In this document: positions 48,638 through 59,516 of the stretch, in pieces
Layout of the letters: each line of letters starts with the position of its first letter
Position numbering within the stretch: position 1 is the first letter of the stretch
NCBI GenBank assembly: GCA_964036155.1
Contig: OZ038422.1
Coordinates: 42,183,201-42,247,200 of the forward strand
Direction: 5' to 3'
DNA length: 64,000 nt
Origin: Diploscapter coronatus
Lineage: Eukaryota > Nematoda > Chromadorea > Rhabditida > Rhabditidae
Notes under the pieces: model-generated
What the model was told of the DNA's origin: nothing
Seen by the model: only the letters and a program-made list of their open reading frames with translations
Databases searched by the model: none
Translations under genes and position numbers: made by a program

Positions 48638-51600
48638 ATGTTCATCATCGTCTTTGTTCTCGCGCTTGCTTTTAGCGTTTCTGCTCAATATGGACAACAG
48701 GTTAGTCTACAATTAGGATTTCTCAAAAAAAAAAAAACGTGTATTTTCAGACGCCCGCACCTACTGGGTGTCCCCAGGGTATGATCATGACACCAGCGTA
48801 TGGAACCGCCTGCTACAATGGCGGATCCTACTTCAACGGCGTGTGTTGCGCAGTCGCTGTAAGCTGTTTCACGATAGCCAAGAAAATGACATTTTCAGAC
48901 ACCCGCACCTGCTGCATGTCCCCAGGGAATGACCATGACTCCAGCGTATGGAACCACCTGCTACAATGGCGGATTTTACTTCAACGGCGTTTGCTGCGCA
49001 GTCGCTGTAAGCTGTTTCACGATAGCCAATGAAGTTGCCTTTTCAGGCGCCCACAACACCCGCGCCTTCTGCGTGTCCTCAGGGTATGACTGTGACACCG
49101 GCGTACGGAACGACCTGCTACAATGGTGGATTCTACTTTAACGGCGTTTGCTGCAATACCCCACCAGTCAGGCCTGTTATGAGGAGTATAGAGAAGAATA
49201 GCTCGATTAGAATTCCAAGAATCTTAATCCAAAGTGACCATCATATTCTATTTTTTCTCATATTGTTCAGAGTTTCAAAAATTTCGCAACTCGAAAATAG
49301 CTTGTAATCAAACTTTCTAGTAAGCCTGAATTCTGAAATCTCTGCTTGTTCTCGAAAGATTCTTCTCTCCATTTCTCATTTATAAACCGATCCTATTTAT
49401 AAAAGTTGAGTATTTCAGCCCCAAGTGCAATGCCCTTCTGGATACTCTACAAGTCCTCTGATTAACGGCGTATGCAGTACTGGCGCACTCCCTTATCAAG
49501 GAGTCTGTTGCACGCCAATACGTAGGAAATAATTATTTATGAATGATCTTCATGAATTTTCATGATACAACCAATCAAGTAGAAATCGTTTACTCTGGCT
49601 TTCCCAGAAACTTCAGTGATGGTATTTTTTAGTTTTTTAGCGCGAACTTTTAAGTCGGACTAGAGCTCATGCTTTAGAATGAGCATAACTTTTTTCAAAA
49701 CTTAAAATGACAAAAATATTGGGTAATCTTCATAAATTTTACACGGTTCAACTCGTCTTGTGTCAGTTTTCGAATATGTAAAAATTATTTTTTTCGCGAA
49801 TAAAAATTGCCTAAAATAATTGACTAGCATTTTCTCATTTTGAACCTATCTTTACAAGGGCTTTTCGATATAATTTGGGATAGTTTTTACATAGAAATAA
49901 AGTTAGAGCTCAAAGCTTTTTTGCCATGCAATTTTTTTTTAAATGAACCTATAAAATGCTCTCTTTTATTTACAATTATTAGGTACAACTACAACAGGTT
50001 TAAAAAATTGTTTATCCTTTTCCGAAATTTTTTGAAACTTAACTTTCCAGAACCAACAACCATGACCACAACAAAACCACCAACTACAACTACAACAAAA
50101 CCAACCACAACTTTGACTACGCGTAGTAAGTCAATATTGAGATTTGTATTTTTCGCTAAGTTTTTAATGTAATTAAAAGTATAGGTGGGGGTCACCGTCC
50201 CTTTCTTTTCACTAGATAGCTGTTGCCCATTTTATTTTTATCCTAACTTACTCGATTACTAGTCAGTAAATTTCTGGCATTCGGAAGGGGACTGTACGTA
50301 CAATTCGACCCCCTTTCTCGTGGTGATATTGATTTTTTTTCCGAACCTCTCCTTAACATTTCCATAGTTAGCAGTGTATATACTTCTTGAATGGACGTTT
50401 TTTGGATAGTTCATTGGTTGACCCATAAAATCAATGCGAATTAGGCAATTTTTATGAAATATACTTAATCGTCGACCATTTCCATTGGACTATCGCCACT
50501 TTCTTGAGAAGTTTTACGGAGGCCCTGAAAATCGAAAATTCAGGAGTCAGTGTATACTCTTTGAACGAACTGTATAAAGTCTTAAAAAATTATCTATGCT
50601 TTAACGAAATTGACAAACTTGTTGCATGCATTTATCCATACTAAATCAATTAACTACTGATCATTTTGTAGTCCCGTGCTCGAATCAAAATAAGAAAGTC
50701 GGCATTCAACTTATAATTGATATGAGTGGATCAATTGGGTCTAATTGTCCGATAGAAGGTCAATTCTCGATGAATTTGGGATGCGCACTTTTGGGAGCAA
50801 TTCCAAATCTAGTCATTGGTGCTACAACTTTCGGTAGTCCAGCGGGTAAGTACTCAAGTGTACTGTAGTCATTAATCTCTTAATAACTTATTCTTCCCGA
50901 TATTAAATAAATATTTTAGGAATTGAGTCGAGCAGAATACCGTAAGAAAACTCCCTCTTTATATATTACAAAAATGATCATGAAGTGTGGGGCTAAGAAA
51001 GCACATTAAAAATTAGAGATTTGAGAGCAGTTAAAGATTCGGAGGAACTTCAACTCCTTGATAAATTTTTTAAATTCATTGACATTTTCCTATTTGATAG
51101 TCGTGACAATTCATATATTTACACAATGATCAAAATCAGATTTTAAATTGCTCACATAATTTTTGAATATTTATTTAACCATAAATTCATAAACTACTGA
51201 AATTAGAGGGTGAAATTTCCTATTCGTATAGATATTATTGTGATATGAGGCATTTAGAATGGATAATTATCACGATGGCAGTTCAAATTGTAGTAGCAAG
51301 TGGGAAGCTAAATTTCCAGCAAATAATTGGATTAGAAGTCAATGCTCTGGTGGGACGCCTACCTATCCTGCACTTAAGCAGGCGAAGAGCACATTAGATG
51401 TTAGTATCGTGTAGTCAAAGGAAATAACTTAAATATATTGAAATTATCCTCATTCATGGGATATATGTATCAATTTAGAAAGATTTTTTCTTGTAATTAA
51501 CTAATTCGTTCTCTCCCAATGAGCACGTCAAATTTCTATATGAAAATATTCAAAATAATGCTTAACATAAAAAATATCGAGAAAATAAGTTATGAGATCG

Positions 51601-52234
51601 TCTTGGATCATTTATTATATAATAGTCTTACACTTGCTAAACGATTTTTTAATAAACCATACAAATATGTGCGTATTTAGGCCTCTAACGCAACGGAAAA
51701 TTACGATTTGGAAATTATCTACCTAATCACTGATGGGGAGCCTAATGGTGGTTGTGCTTCAACTACTTCTCAATCTTGTGTTGAGGAAATTGGAGACTAT
51801 GTTCAAAATGAGGTATATAAGTAGTTCATCAATTAACTGAATTCATAAACATGCGAAAAGAGGAGTATAGATGGAAAAGAACCGGAAGGGATCTTCTGCA
51901 TTTTAGATGGTCTACTAGAAAAAGTGAATCACTTTAGATCATTTCGAAAGGCAATATGATATTCGGAGTGGGAATAGGAAGTGGAATAAATAAGGAATAT
52001 TTGCTGACTATGATCGGTGGTAAATACAACAGAGCTCTGGCAGAAAGTCATTATATAGCTGCAGCAACATTTAAGGTTTGATTTCAATATGAATAGTTGT
52101 ATATACATAAGCATGTATGTATGTATTTGCTGCACATATACAATAGTAGACTAAAATATGAATAAGTTTTGTTTTAGGATCTAGATCAAGGCCTAATCAA
52201 TAATATTACAATAGCGACTTGTTCCGATAATTAA
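48638..52234 (+). CDS. secreted Cys-repeat, Thr-linker, von Willebrand A domain protein
   Basis: Predicted secreted adhesive or ligand-binding protein. Twelve exons (48638-48700, 48751-48858, 48899-49006, 49047-49166, 49419-49521, 50051-50122, 50672-50845, 50920-50941, 51258-51399, 51681-51812, 51938-52075, 52178-52234) join in phase to 412 residues. Signal peptide MFIIVFVLALAFSVSA. Three near-identical modules of about 36 residues follow (CPQGMTMTPAYGTTCYNG then GFYFNGVCC), one per exon, and a diverged fourth (CPSGYSTSPLINGVCSTG ... GVCC). Next comes a Thr/Pro linker, likely O-glycosylated, then a vWA domain: DMSGS (MIDAS DxSxS; preceded by VGIQLII), SGGTPTYPAL (MIDAS Thr), LIITDGEPNGG-like strand (IIYLITDGEPNGG), IIFGVGIG-like strand (MIFGVGIGSG). 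The metal site looks intact. The donor of exon 4 could also be nine bases further on. AATAAA follows shortly after the stop. Confidence 0.88.
48751..49166 (+). repeat. tandem duplicated exons plus introns
   Basis: The unit is 148 bases: a 108-base exon and a 40-base intron (starting GTAAGCTGTTTCACGATAGC, ending TTTTCAG). It is present nearly unchanged twice, with the third exon copy lengthened at its start (GCGCCCACA). Introns are as similar as exons, which indicates recent unequal duplication or conversion. Confidence 0.9.
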
Positions 52235-52909
52235 CTATAGTTATCATTTCATCTATCTGTGTTTAATAAATAATGCGTTCATTTGTGTATTCGAAACGCA
52301 CGTTTGTTGTGAACGATTATGCATTCTCAAAGTAAAATTTATTTCAAATTTGACAACCTGAAAAAGTAATAGCATAGTAGTGGAGTGGCATGAGAGAATG
52401 GCACAAAGTACTTAGGTGTTTTACCTTAGCCTGTCTCCCATACTATTTCGTATATGCTACTAATTTTTCAAATTGCCTGACAGTATCTAAATTGAGTGTC
52501 TGAATCAATTTATCTAATTCCTTTTTCAAAACTTTATTTTATTATCATCACACCATATTTAGAAAGGACTGAATTCCGAAAGTCATTCTATTCACTAAAA
52601 TCGAAAAAAATGAACTTCAAAAGTTCTTTGGTAAAAATGAGTAATTGAAGATAATAAAGTGAGATAATAGTGTTAATCACTGAGTTAACTTCGTAATAAT
52701 TCTCAAGGCTGTATAACTTTTTCCATGCAAAAGTTATTAATAACCATTTATTTAAAAGAAGAAAAAACATTCAAAGCTTGGTAATCTTCGAGTGATTCAT
52801 TCTAATATGCAGAGTATCACACTCATGGAGAACGTTAACTGACTAATAACAGTGTTGTATGATTACCAATATCGAGCTTCTGCTTGACGAAGCTAAACTT
52901 TGCATGAAG
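52235..52909. other. intergenic spacer
   Basis: It contains the 3' UTR of the vWA gene (AATAAA near 52264) and the upstream region of the next gene. No coding sequence is seen. Confidence 0.5.
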
Positions 52910-52917
52910 TATAAATA
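52910..52917 (+). promoter_or_regulatory. TATA box of 53-kb secreted protein gene
   Basis: TATAAATA lies 47 bases before the ATG with no acceptor site between, implying a short unspliced 5' UTR and a TATA-dependent start. Confidence 0.6.
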
Positions 52918-52963
52918 TAGGGCTCATAACGGAAGGAGACACCATTTTCGATACACTTGGAAG

Positions 52964-55269
52964 ATGTTTTATTATTCGCATCTACTAGCCGTTCTTTTAC
53001 TCGTTGCAGTTCCTGGGTAAGTAAATTCAATAAAATGTTGTTTTATGCGACGACGTCACCATGAAATTTCCAACTTACAGAATTGTTTCGAGATCGCCTC
53101 AGACAAATGTAAGTCATTATTGATAGTACTTAGTCTTCATGTGCATGCATATGTAGCTAAATACTGGACAACTTTTCTCCCTTTCCTTGATTCCTCAAAG
53201 TGAGGGGTAGGCTACTAGCTACTGAGAAGCTGATCGTCTGATACCCTGTGAAGTCAATTTAGTTATGCAAATACGTAGTTTGGTGAATAAAGACCGCCCT
53301 CCATATTTGCGTATTCTATACTTTGTAAATAGTTGTTTCCTACTTTATTACTGCATAGAAAACCTTTGGTGGACAACGCACGTCCTCCGTGTTTCCTTAC
53401 CATCTTCAAACCCAAACAAAATTTTTTTTTCATATTATTTTTCCTCATTATTATATCATTTATTGAAAGATGGCAGTTATTTCAAATAAACAAAATTATT
53501 CTAATTTCAGTCCAAACAGCTCATCTATCGCGATGAGATGATCAATTGTAAGTCGATATTTTCATAATTGAAATGAAATTTCACATTTCAGATTGGGCCG
53601 AGACTTTCTTCAACGAGAACGACGAACTCTCTCCGTCCATAGTGAACTTCTGGAACAATAACTACAGAATCATCTACTTCGAGCAGAAGCCAGACAATAT
53701 CAAGCTGGAAATGCTCAAAGACAACTACTTCAATGAGTTGAAAGCCACTTCGGATAAAATCTTGTCGAATGAGGAGTTGGAAAATAAATGGGTGAGTTGG
53801 AACAAGACCAATCAAAATTTAATTAATTTTGCTAAAAAATAAGTATCAAATTTTCGGAAAATGCAAAGCTTAAAGCAAGGTATTACCGATTCGTTTAAAT
53901 GAAAAGAATATTATTCAGTATTATATTTACGATATTTCTAATATTCAAAGAGAAGCTGATTCAATTTCTGGCATATTTAAGTTTGAAATAAAATCTTTTG
54001 CAATTTAAAAAAAAAAATCCTATTTAGAGGGAGGCTAGGAGGTCGAAAGAAGATGACATCATATTCATCAACGAACGAATGAAACGATTCAACGAGAAAG
54101 AAATTCCTAATAGCGTAAGTTAATGAAGATAAAAAAATGGATTTTTTAAATTTATATTTTAGGTTCGCGGAGCAAACAAAGCCATAATGAAATTGCGACT
54201 TTCGAGAAAATTCTACGAGGCCAGTTCGATAGAAGAAGCTGCTCAATTGCTCAAAAAAGCAGTCGATCCTTATTCCGATAAGGACCTCTTGATGTGGGAT
54301 TCCTTGTTCCTCGATTCTTATGTAAGTTATGATTTTTGAAGCTAATGATTTGGAAAAGTGAATGATAGAATTTTATTTGCATTATGGAGCAAGAAAAAAG
54401 ATCATCTTTGTTCCTATCTTCGAAATGTTTACTACGAAATTACAAGAAAGACTTATTACAATAACGGGAAATTTCCCTTCAAAAATAAGTAAATAATCTA
54501 AATTTAGTACACGGACCGAGACACTCCATTTGGAAAGCGAACTCTGATCATTTTCGAACATACCAAATTCTACCATCAACAATACGCGACTTGGACGCCC
54601 AAATTCACGAATGCAGTGAATTCGAAGAGGAAGATGGAGTGCAATGACACGAAGACCGTCGATGAGATAATGGATGAAATCAAGGATCTATCCATCCAGG
54701 CAGAGGAAGCCTGGAGGAATACAGAGATGTCTCCACAAGAAGTCGAGGAGTTCTGGGTATAAATTCTGGTTTCAAATAATGTTTGACATCGAGAAACCAT
54801 ATCCAACGTTACACATGACATATGTAAAATATAACGCAGACGATTTAACTCGTTCTCTTACGAAACATTCTTTCGCACATAACATATGGTCTCCAATTGG
54901 AAATGTCAAAGACTAAGCTTCGAATAATTTATAATCAAAGATATAAACTCAAAGGTTTATAATTTTAAAAAATAAATTAATTTATATTTCAGCAAAAAGA
55001 GAAGTCCGATGAACGAAAACTGGTTGAAGAATGTCAAGCTGAAATAAAAAAATTCAAGAATGTTGGACAGAGAGTAAGGAAATTCCCATTTTCTAAAATA
55101 CAAATACGATATTTTGATTCAGGTATATCAATTGTACCAAGATATCGAAGATCTCCGACTGGGCGAGGCGTTTTATCGGGTGACTTTCGAAAAGAAACTC
55201 AAAATGTACACAGACATGGCGGCGAAGTACACTGATGAAGAAGTCATATTATACCAGGATACTTTGTAA
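52964..55269 (+). CDS. secreted, highly charged helical protein of unknown family
   Basis: Not recognised. Nine exons (52964-53016, 53081-53108, 53511-53547, 53592-53791, 54028-54114, 54163-54321, 54508-54756, 54993-55073, 55123-55269) join in phase to 346 residues. The signal peptide is MFYYSHLLAVLLLVAVPG. The mature protein is rich in Glu, Lys, Asp and aromatic residues, predicted mostly alpha-helical, with Trp/Tyr at repeated positions (YWAETFFNENDELSPSIVNF, LMWDSLFLDSYYTDRDTPFG, EEAWRNTEMSPQEVEEFW). Only two Cys are visible in the mature part (KMECNDTKT and VEECQAE), which could pair. No membrane segment, catalytic motif or known repeat is seen. The TATA box, signal peptide and neighbouring secreted vWA gene suggest a secreted tissue product. 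The stop codon overlaps the AATAAA signal. Confidence 0.85.
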
Positions 55270-55274
55270 ATAAA
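55269..55274 (+). terminator. poly(A) signal overlapping the stop codon
   Basis: TTGTAAATAAAG: AATAAA begins on the last base of the TAA stop, so the 3' UTR is probably only 10-20 bases. Confidence 0.6.
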
Positions 55275-55635
55275 GTGTACGAAGCGCCGTTTTTTTTAAT
55301 TATTATTCTAATATTCGATCCATTTATCCTCTTTTATTATTTTTCATTCTTGGTCAGAAATGATTTGGCGCATTGGCCTTCTGTCAGGTTCTGCTTCCCT
55401 CTTAATCATATAAAAGGGAGAGATCGGCAAGGAGGTCCTGTTCTGTCCTGTTCTGTTCTTTATCTTCCTTTTGCTGTCTTTTTTTTCCAGATATCAGTTT
55501 GTTGAATAAAGTTGTTGAGTAATTAAACTCTCTTTGCATCCTGAATTCAATCCCAACTAACACCCACAATCAGAGCCACAAAAGGGCAAAGGCTGACGTG
55601 CTTGCCATAATTTGTTTGAAAAAGAATAATTTTAG

Positions 55636-55820
55636 ATGGATATCCATAAAATCATCGAGAATGTGAAGAAATTTGAAAACGAAGACAATCAATCCGACTG
55701 TTGACGGATCAACGAACGAAAATCGAAGACGAAGCCTACGATATCAAAAGAATTCTGGAAAAATTTCCGATAAAATTTGGCTTGTTCAGACAAATCTGCA
55801 CCTTAACTGAAAATAAATAA
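55636..55820 (+). pseudogene. short broken ORF of unknown origin
   Basis: After a TTTTAG acceptor, an ATG opens MDIHKIIENVKKFENEDNQ and stops at a TGA. A different frame continues as LLTDQRTKIEDEAYDIKRIL ... FPIKFGLFRQICTLTENK to a TAA next to AATAAA. The two parts together read like one small charged coiled-coil protein split by a frameshift. I recognise no family; a functional small gene with a missed intron cannot be excluded. Confidence 0.3.
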
Positions 55821-55977
55821 ACATTGTTGAGTTGGAAATTCTGGGAAGCAGAATAGGAGAAAAGATAAAATGTGATCTTAGGCAAGTCTTTTCATATGCT
55901 ATTTCTTCTTTCTAAAACAACCGTGCATCACTTTGCACCTCACAGATTTGGGATCTAATACCATCCCAACTCTAAAT

Positions 55978-56131
55978 GGCTCATAGAAAAAGACACCAGG
56001 ACACCGGGACACCAGTTAGAAAAAGACACCACCCTTTCTAAGAAATAGTATGAGAAAGCAAGAAACGAAAAGAAAAAAGTGATCTTTTTCTAACTGGTGT
56101 CTCGGTGTCCTGGTGTCTTTTTCTAGGAGCC
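55978..56131 (+). mobile_element. GGCTCATAG-family MITE, copy C
   Basis: The longest and most symmetrical copy: GGCTCATAGAAAAAGACACC at the left and GGTGTCTTTTTCTAGGAGCC at the right, with a second inner layer (CACCAGTTAGAAAAAGA against TCTTTTTCTAACTGGTG). The core CTTTCTAAGAAATAGTATGA matches copy A. Confidence 0.8.
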
Positions 56132-56167
56132 CAACTAAATATATAATGATACACTATTTATCATACA

Positions 56168-56283
56168 AAATTAACGACCTCTCCTCCAGATATGTAAATT
56201 CTTCCATTTAGTGATGCAACTCCGAAAGAAGTTCGTATTTCTGGGATCTCTCCAATTTCAATCCATTGCTTTTCATTCTACCA
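56168..56283 (-). pseudogene. Kelch-motif fragment
   Basis: The minus strand reads NEKQWIEIGEIPEIRTS then FGVASLNGRIYISGGE, a typical single Kelch blade (double Gly preceded by a hydrophobic strand, Trp and small turn residues). A TAG directly before it could be a stop or an acceptor, and a stop follows about six residues later. No other blades are found nearby, so this is a fragment of a Kelch-repeat gene. Confidence 0.6.
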
Positions 56284-56436
56284 TTTTGGGGTGGGACTCA
56301 AATAGAAATTACTATGCCAGTAAAATAAAAAGTTTACTGTCACAGTAATCGAGGCAGTAATTTTCTTCTTACTTTACTGTCGCAGTAATTTTTATTCGGG
56401 TCGCACCCTGCTTGCAAATTTAAAATGCGAGAGGAT

Positions 56437-56515
56437 GCATGCCAGAGCTGAGACGAAGTTGAAATTTTCAAATTCGAAGTCGAAGTCGAAACTTCGTCTC
56501 AGCTCTGATGCATGC
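56437..56515. repeat. hairpin upstream of SmB
   Basis: GCCAGAGCTGAGACGAAGTT (56440-56460) and AACTTCGTCTCAGCTCTG (56489 onward) are inverted copies, both bounded outside by GATGCATGC-like sequence. The loop of about 28 bases contains GAAGTCGAAGTCGAA. Confidence 0.65.
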
Positions 56516-56920
56516 GATTTACAAGTCCCACTTTCGTATTTTTCTTTCCTTCTTTCGCTCTCTTCCCTTTCTTCGTTATTTCTCTCTATACTATCTTTTA
56601 GGCTTTCGAATTTCTGTCATTCTGATTTTTCAAAATTTCTTAGATTTTTCCACTTCCCCTGATTCATCTCGTGATAAGTTGTGCTGATCATCTTCGACTC
56701 CTTTATCTGTCCATAAAAATTGCAATATCTCTAACCAGAACGTTTTCGAAAATCGATGCTTTTGAAATTCAAAAATTTCCTATGAAATTTCAAATTTTTT
56801 CCCGTTTGAATGTTTCGAATTCAATTGCATCGTTTATTTCGTCGTGATTTCCTGAAATAATTCAGCGATTTTTAGGAGGAATTTTGTTTTGATCGAGAAC
56901 TCCGAAAACAGGAACCGAAA

Positions 56921-58615
56921 ATGACGATTTCGAAGAACAACAAAATGATGGCGCATCTGAACTTCAGGATGAAAGTCATTCTGCAGGACGGACGAAATTT
57001 CGTCGGATACTTCAAGGGTGAGAATGCAGCTAATTTGGGGTTCTTGGGAAATTCATCGTTTGGAGCAGATTTGCAAGGAAACAACTGCAACTGCAGTGCA
57101 GTTGTGACAAATTTCAGGGAGAGTTAAAAATCTTGTTTGGGATGAGGTAGCTTTGATAATGAAGGCAGATTGATGAAACTTTCCTAATATTCGTCTCTGG
57201 AAACTGGCAACGCTTTGAAAAATAAGCATGTAGAGATGAATGGTAGGCTTGACAGGGAAGGAATTTGTCTAGCCATCTCCTATCACGCTACTAAGAATCA
57301 TACTATTCCCAAGTAGCTCTTAGGAAACGAAAATTTGGTATTTATTGAAAATGCAAGTGAACGAATTTCAGCCTTCGACAAGCACATGAACATTCTGTTG
57401 GCCGAGTGCGAGGAGCACAGAACCGTCAAGCCCAAGCCTGGAAAGAAGGTAAATTGTGCGAATTCGAGTGACTGCGAGCAATTTATTCTCGGCATATACT
57501 CAGAAGAATCATCAGCATAAAGAGAAAGCATCTTCATCCTATTTGAATGTTTTCTTCTCGTCATAGTTAGTACAGTCTGTCTGATCTGTTGAGTTTTGAA
57601 GTAATCGCCATTCTTGAGATTGTATTTCAAGATTTTCTCAAAGTGTTATTCTTCTGCATTTTTCATTTATGAGACGGATGCGTTGATTTTGCAGGCTGAC
57701 GGAGAGGAGCGTCGCATCCTGGGTCTGGTGCTGCTGCGCGGCGAGCACATCGTGTCGATGACTGTGGATGGACCGCCCAACAGGGATGATGAGGGCGTCA
57801 AGCTGCCCAAGGCTGGCGGAATTCCTGGTACGGGCATTCCTACATGCGTTCCAAATTTTGAAACAAGCCCATCGAAATTTGTAATTTCAAAAGAACTAAT
57901 TCTCTGATTTGGAGGTGAATCAGGCCTAGGCCGATTTTCAGTCGGGCTGAAGAAAGAATAGGGGAAGGGTATATAGAACGAAAAGAAGAAAAGTTCAATA
58001 TCAAATTGGGATAAAATCTGTCTAGATCCGAAATTGAGAAATGTAGTGATAAAGTAATGGAATGAATGATTTACCGCTTTCAGGACCCGGACAAGCGAAA
58101 CCTGCCGGTCGTGGAATGCCTGTCATGCCCCCTGGAATGGCCCCGCCCGGTGGATTGGCCGGACCCGTACGTGGAGTTGGTCAGTCATTTCGCATATTCT
58201 GACTAAGTTGAAGAATTCACGAAACTAACATGTTTGAGATGGTGCCTAAAAAACAAGTATTCGTACATCGATCACTAAAATCTGTTCTCTCTCTCTCGAT
58301 TAGAATCACTAGAAAGATTTCTTTCTAACATGTAGTAGATGCACATATTTTCTAAGTTACTTTTGCGAGTATTTGGTGCTCGTTTAGTTTTTTTCATGAG
58401 CAAAGAAAGATGTAAAAGCGATGGTTCTTTCACTATTGCTTTCTGGCTAAATCTCATATGTCCTCGAATAGAATTGAAAACTTCTTGATTGGAAAAAAAA
58501 CGGAAGATCGATACATGATCAATAATTCCTCTTTGCAGGTGGCCCTGGAATGGGAATGATGCAACCGGGCTTCGGAGGCCCGATGGGCGGCGGAATGCCT
58601 GGACGTCCCTTCTAA
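56921..58615 (+). CDS. snr-2: small nuclear ribonucleoprotein SmB/B'
   Basis: Core Sm protein of the spliceosomal U1, U2, U4 and U5 snRNPs; it joins the seven-member Sm ring on snRNA in the cytoplasm and works in the nucleus. Five exons (56921-57017, 57372-57448, 57695-57827, 58084-58179, 58539-58615) join in phase to 159 residues, the expected length. Sm1 motif: [20 protein letters not shown] and [12 protein letters not shown]. Sm2 motif: [19 protein letters not shown]. The tail is the usual Gly/Pro/Met-rich part ([33 protein letters not shown]). It includes RG-type sites that may be methylated (GRGM, VRGVG). OLA1 follows on the same strand, a linkage I also recall in C. elegans (W08E3 genes). 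The symbol is by orthology. Confidence 0.95.
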
Positions 58616-59516
58616 ACCCCTTCCCCTTGTCCAAAGTCCACTCTTTGGTTCGTCACTTTCAACACATTATCACGATCATTTTGCGAGTTTTGATCCAACC
58701 CTTCTCAGCCCACCTTATAATTTATATCGATCATTTTCCATCTAACTCATATGTGTAATCACTTTTTGCATAGGGTGATGAGTTGAAAACTGTCGACGTT
58801 TCGAAGAAATCTAATCAAATGAATAGGTGGATGTAATTTTCCTTGATTTTTTGATAGTGAAATCTACATTTTGGACGGTTTTCTTCATGAAATTTTACAG
58901 TTTGAACTTCATTCTATGCAACAAGTGTTTCTAACTTTCTCGATCTCCATCCGATTTACCGTTGTTCGTCTATTTTTGTTATAGTTTCAACCTGCTTTAT
59001 CATCAATTATCTTGATCGAAATAGGATAACTTTCGGTCAATATTTTGGTGGTAAAGTCTCTGTTCACTTGTAATTGACTTGGATCACCCGGAAAGTCAGT
59101 CCAATTACATTTGGCATTGTTCTATTTCGTTAAATTATCCTCCTTCCCCTTATGTTAGATCGTTTATGACTCGGATTCAAGTTGAGACTTTTCGAGTAAA
59201 GGAATAAAGTATTACGCGTAGATTTGATCATTTCTGACGACTTTCGGTTGAAGCCTGAAAGGAATATCGATCTTTTTTCAGATTCAGACTTGCAACTTTC
59301 CAGACTGCGGTTGACCGCATGAAACGAGATAGTGGATATTTCGAGAGACGAAAAGAAGGAGCGCTCTTTTTCTCTCTCGGAGTAAGCAATCTCAATTCGT
59401 GAGGTTAACACGATTCGTGAAATTTTCAAGACTTCAGATTTTCTCCAATTATTTATTGATTTTTCAGGTTTGGGTAGAACGGGCTCAGTCCTGTGATCAA
59501 GCAGAAAAGTAGCGCG
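58616..59516. other. SmB-OLA1 intercistronic region
   Basis: About 850 bases from the SmB stop to the TTTTCAG acceptor before the OLA1 start. An AATAAA lies near 59203. The spacing is much longer than the roughly 100 bases usual in C. elegans operons, so co-transcription is possible but not shown. Open frames on the opposite strand have no support. Confidence 0.5.
59461..59467 (+). promoter_or_regulatory. candidate trans-splice acceptor of OLA1
   Basis: TTTTTCAG ends 49 bases before the OLA1 ATG and no coding exon precedes it, so it is either a spliced-leader acceptor or the end of a 5' UTR intron. Confidence 0.45.

Larger units (their letters stand above)
55275..56920. other. intergenic with gene fragments and inverted repeats
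   Basis: This contains a broken ORF (55636-55820), MITE copy C (55978-56131), a Kelch-motif fragment (56168-56283) and a hairpin (56437-56515). No intact gene is seen. A TTTTTAG site 44 bases before the SmB ATG (about 56876) may be its trans-splice acceptor. Confidence 0.5.
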
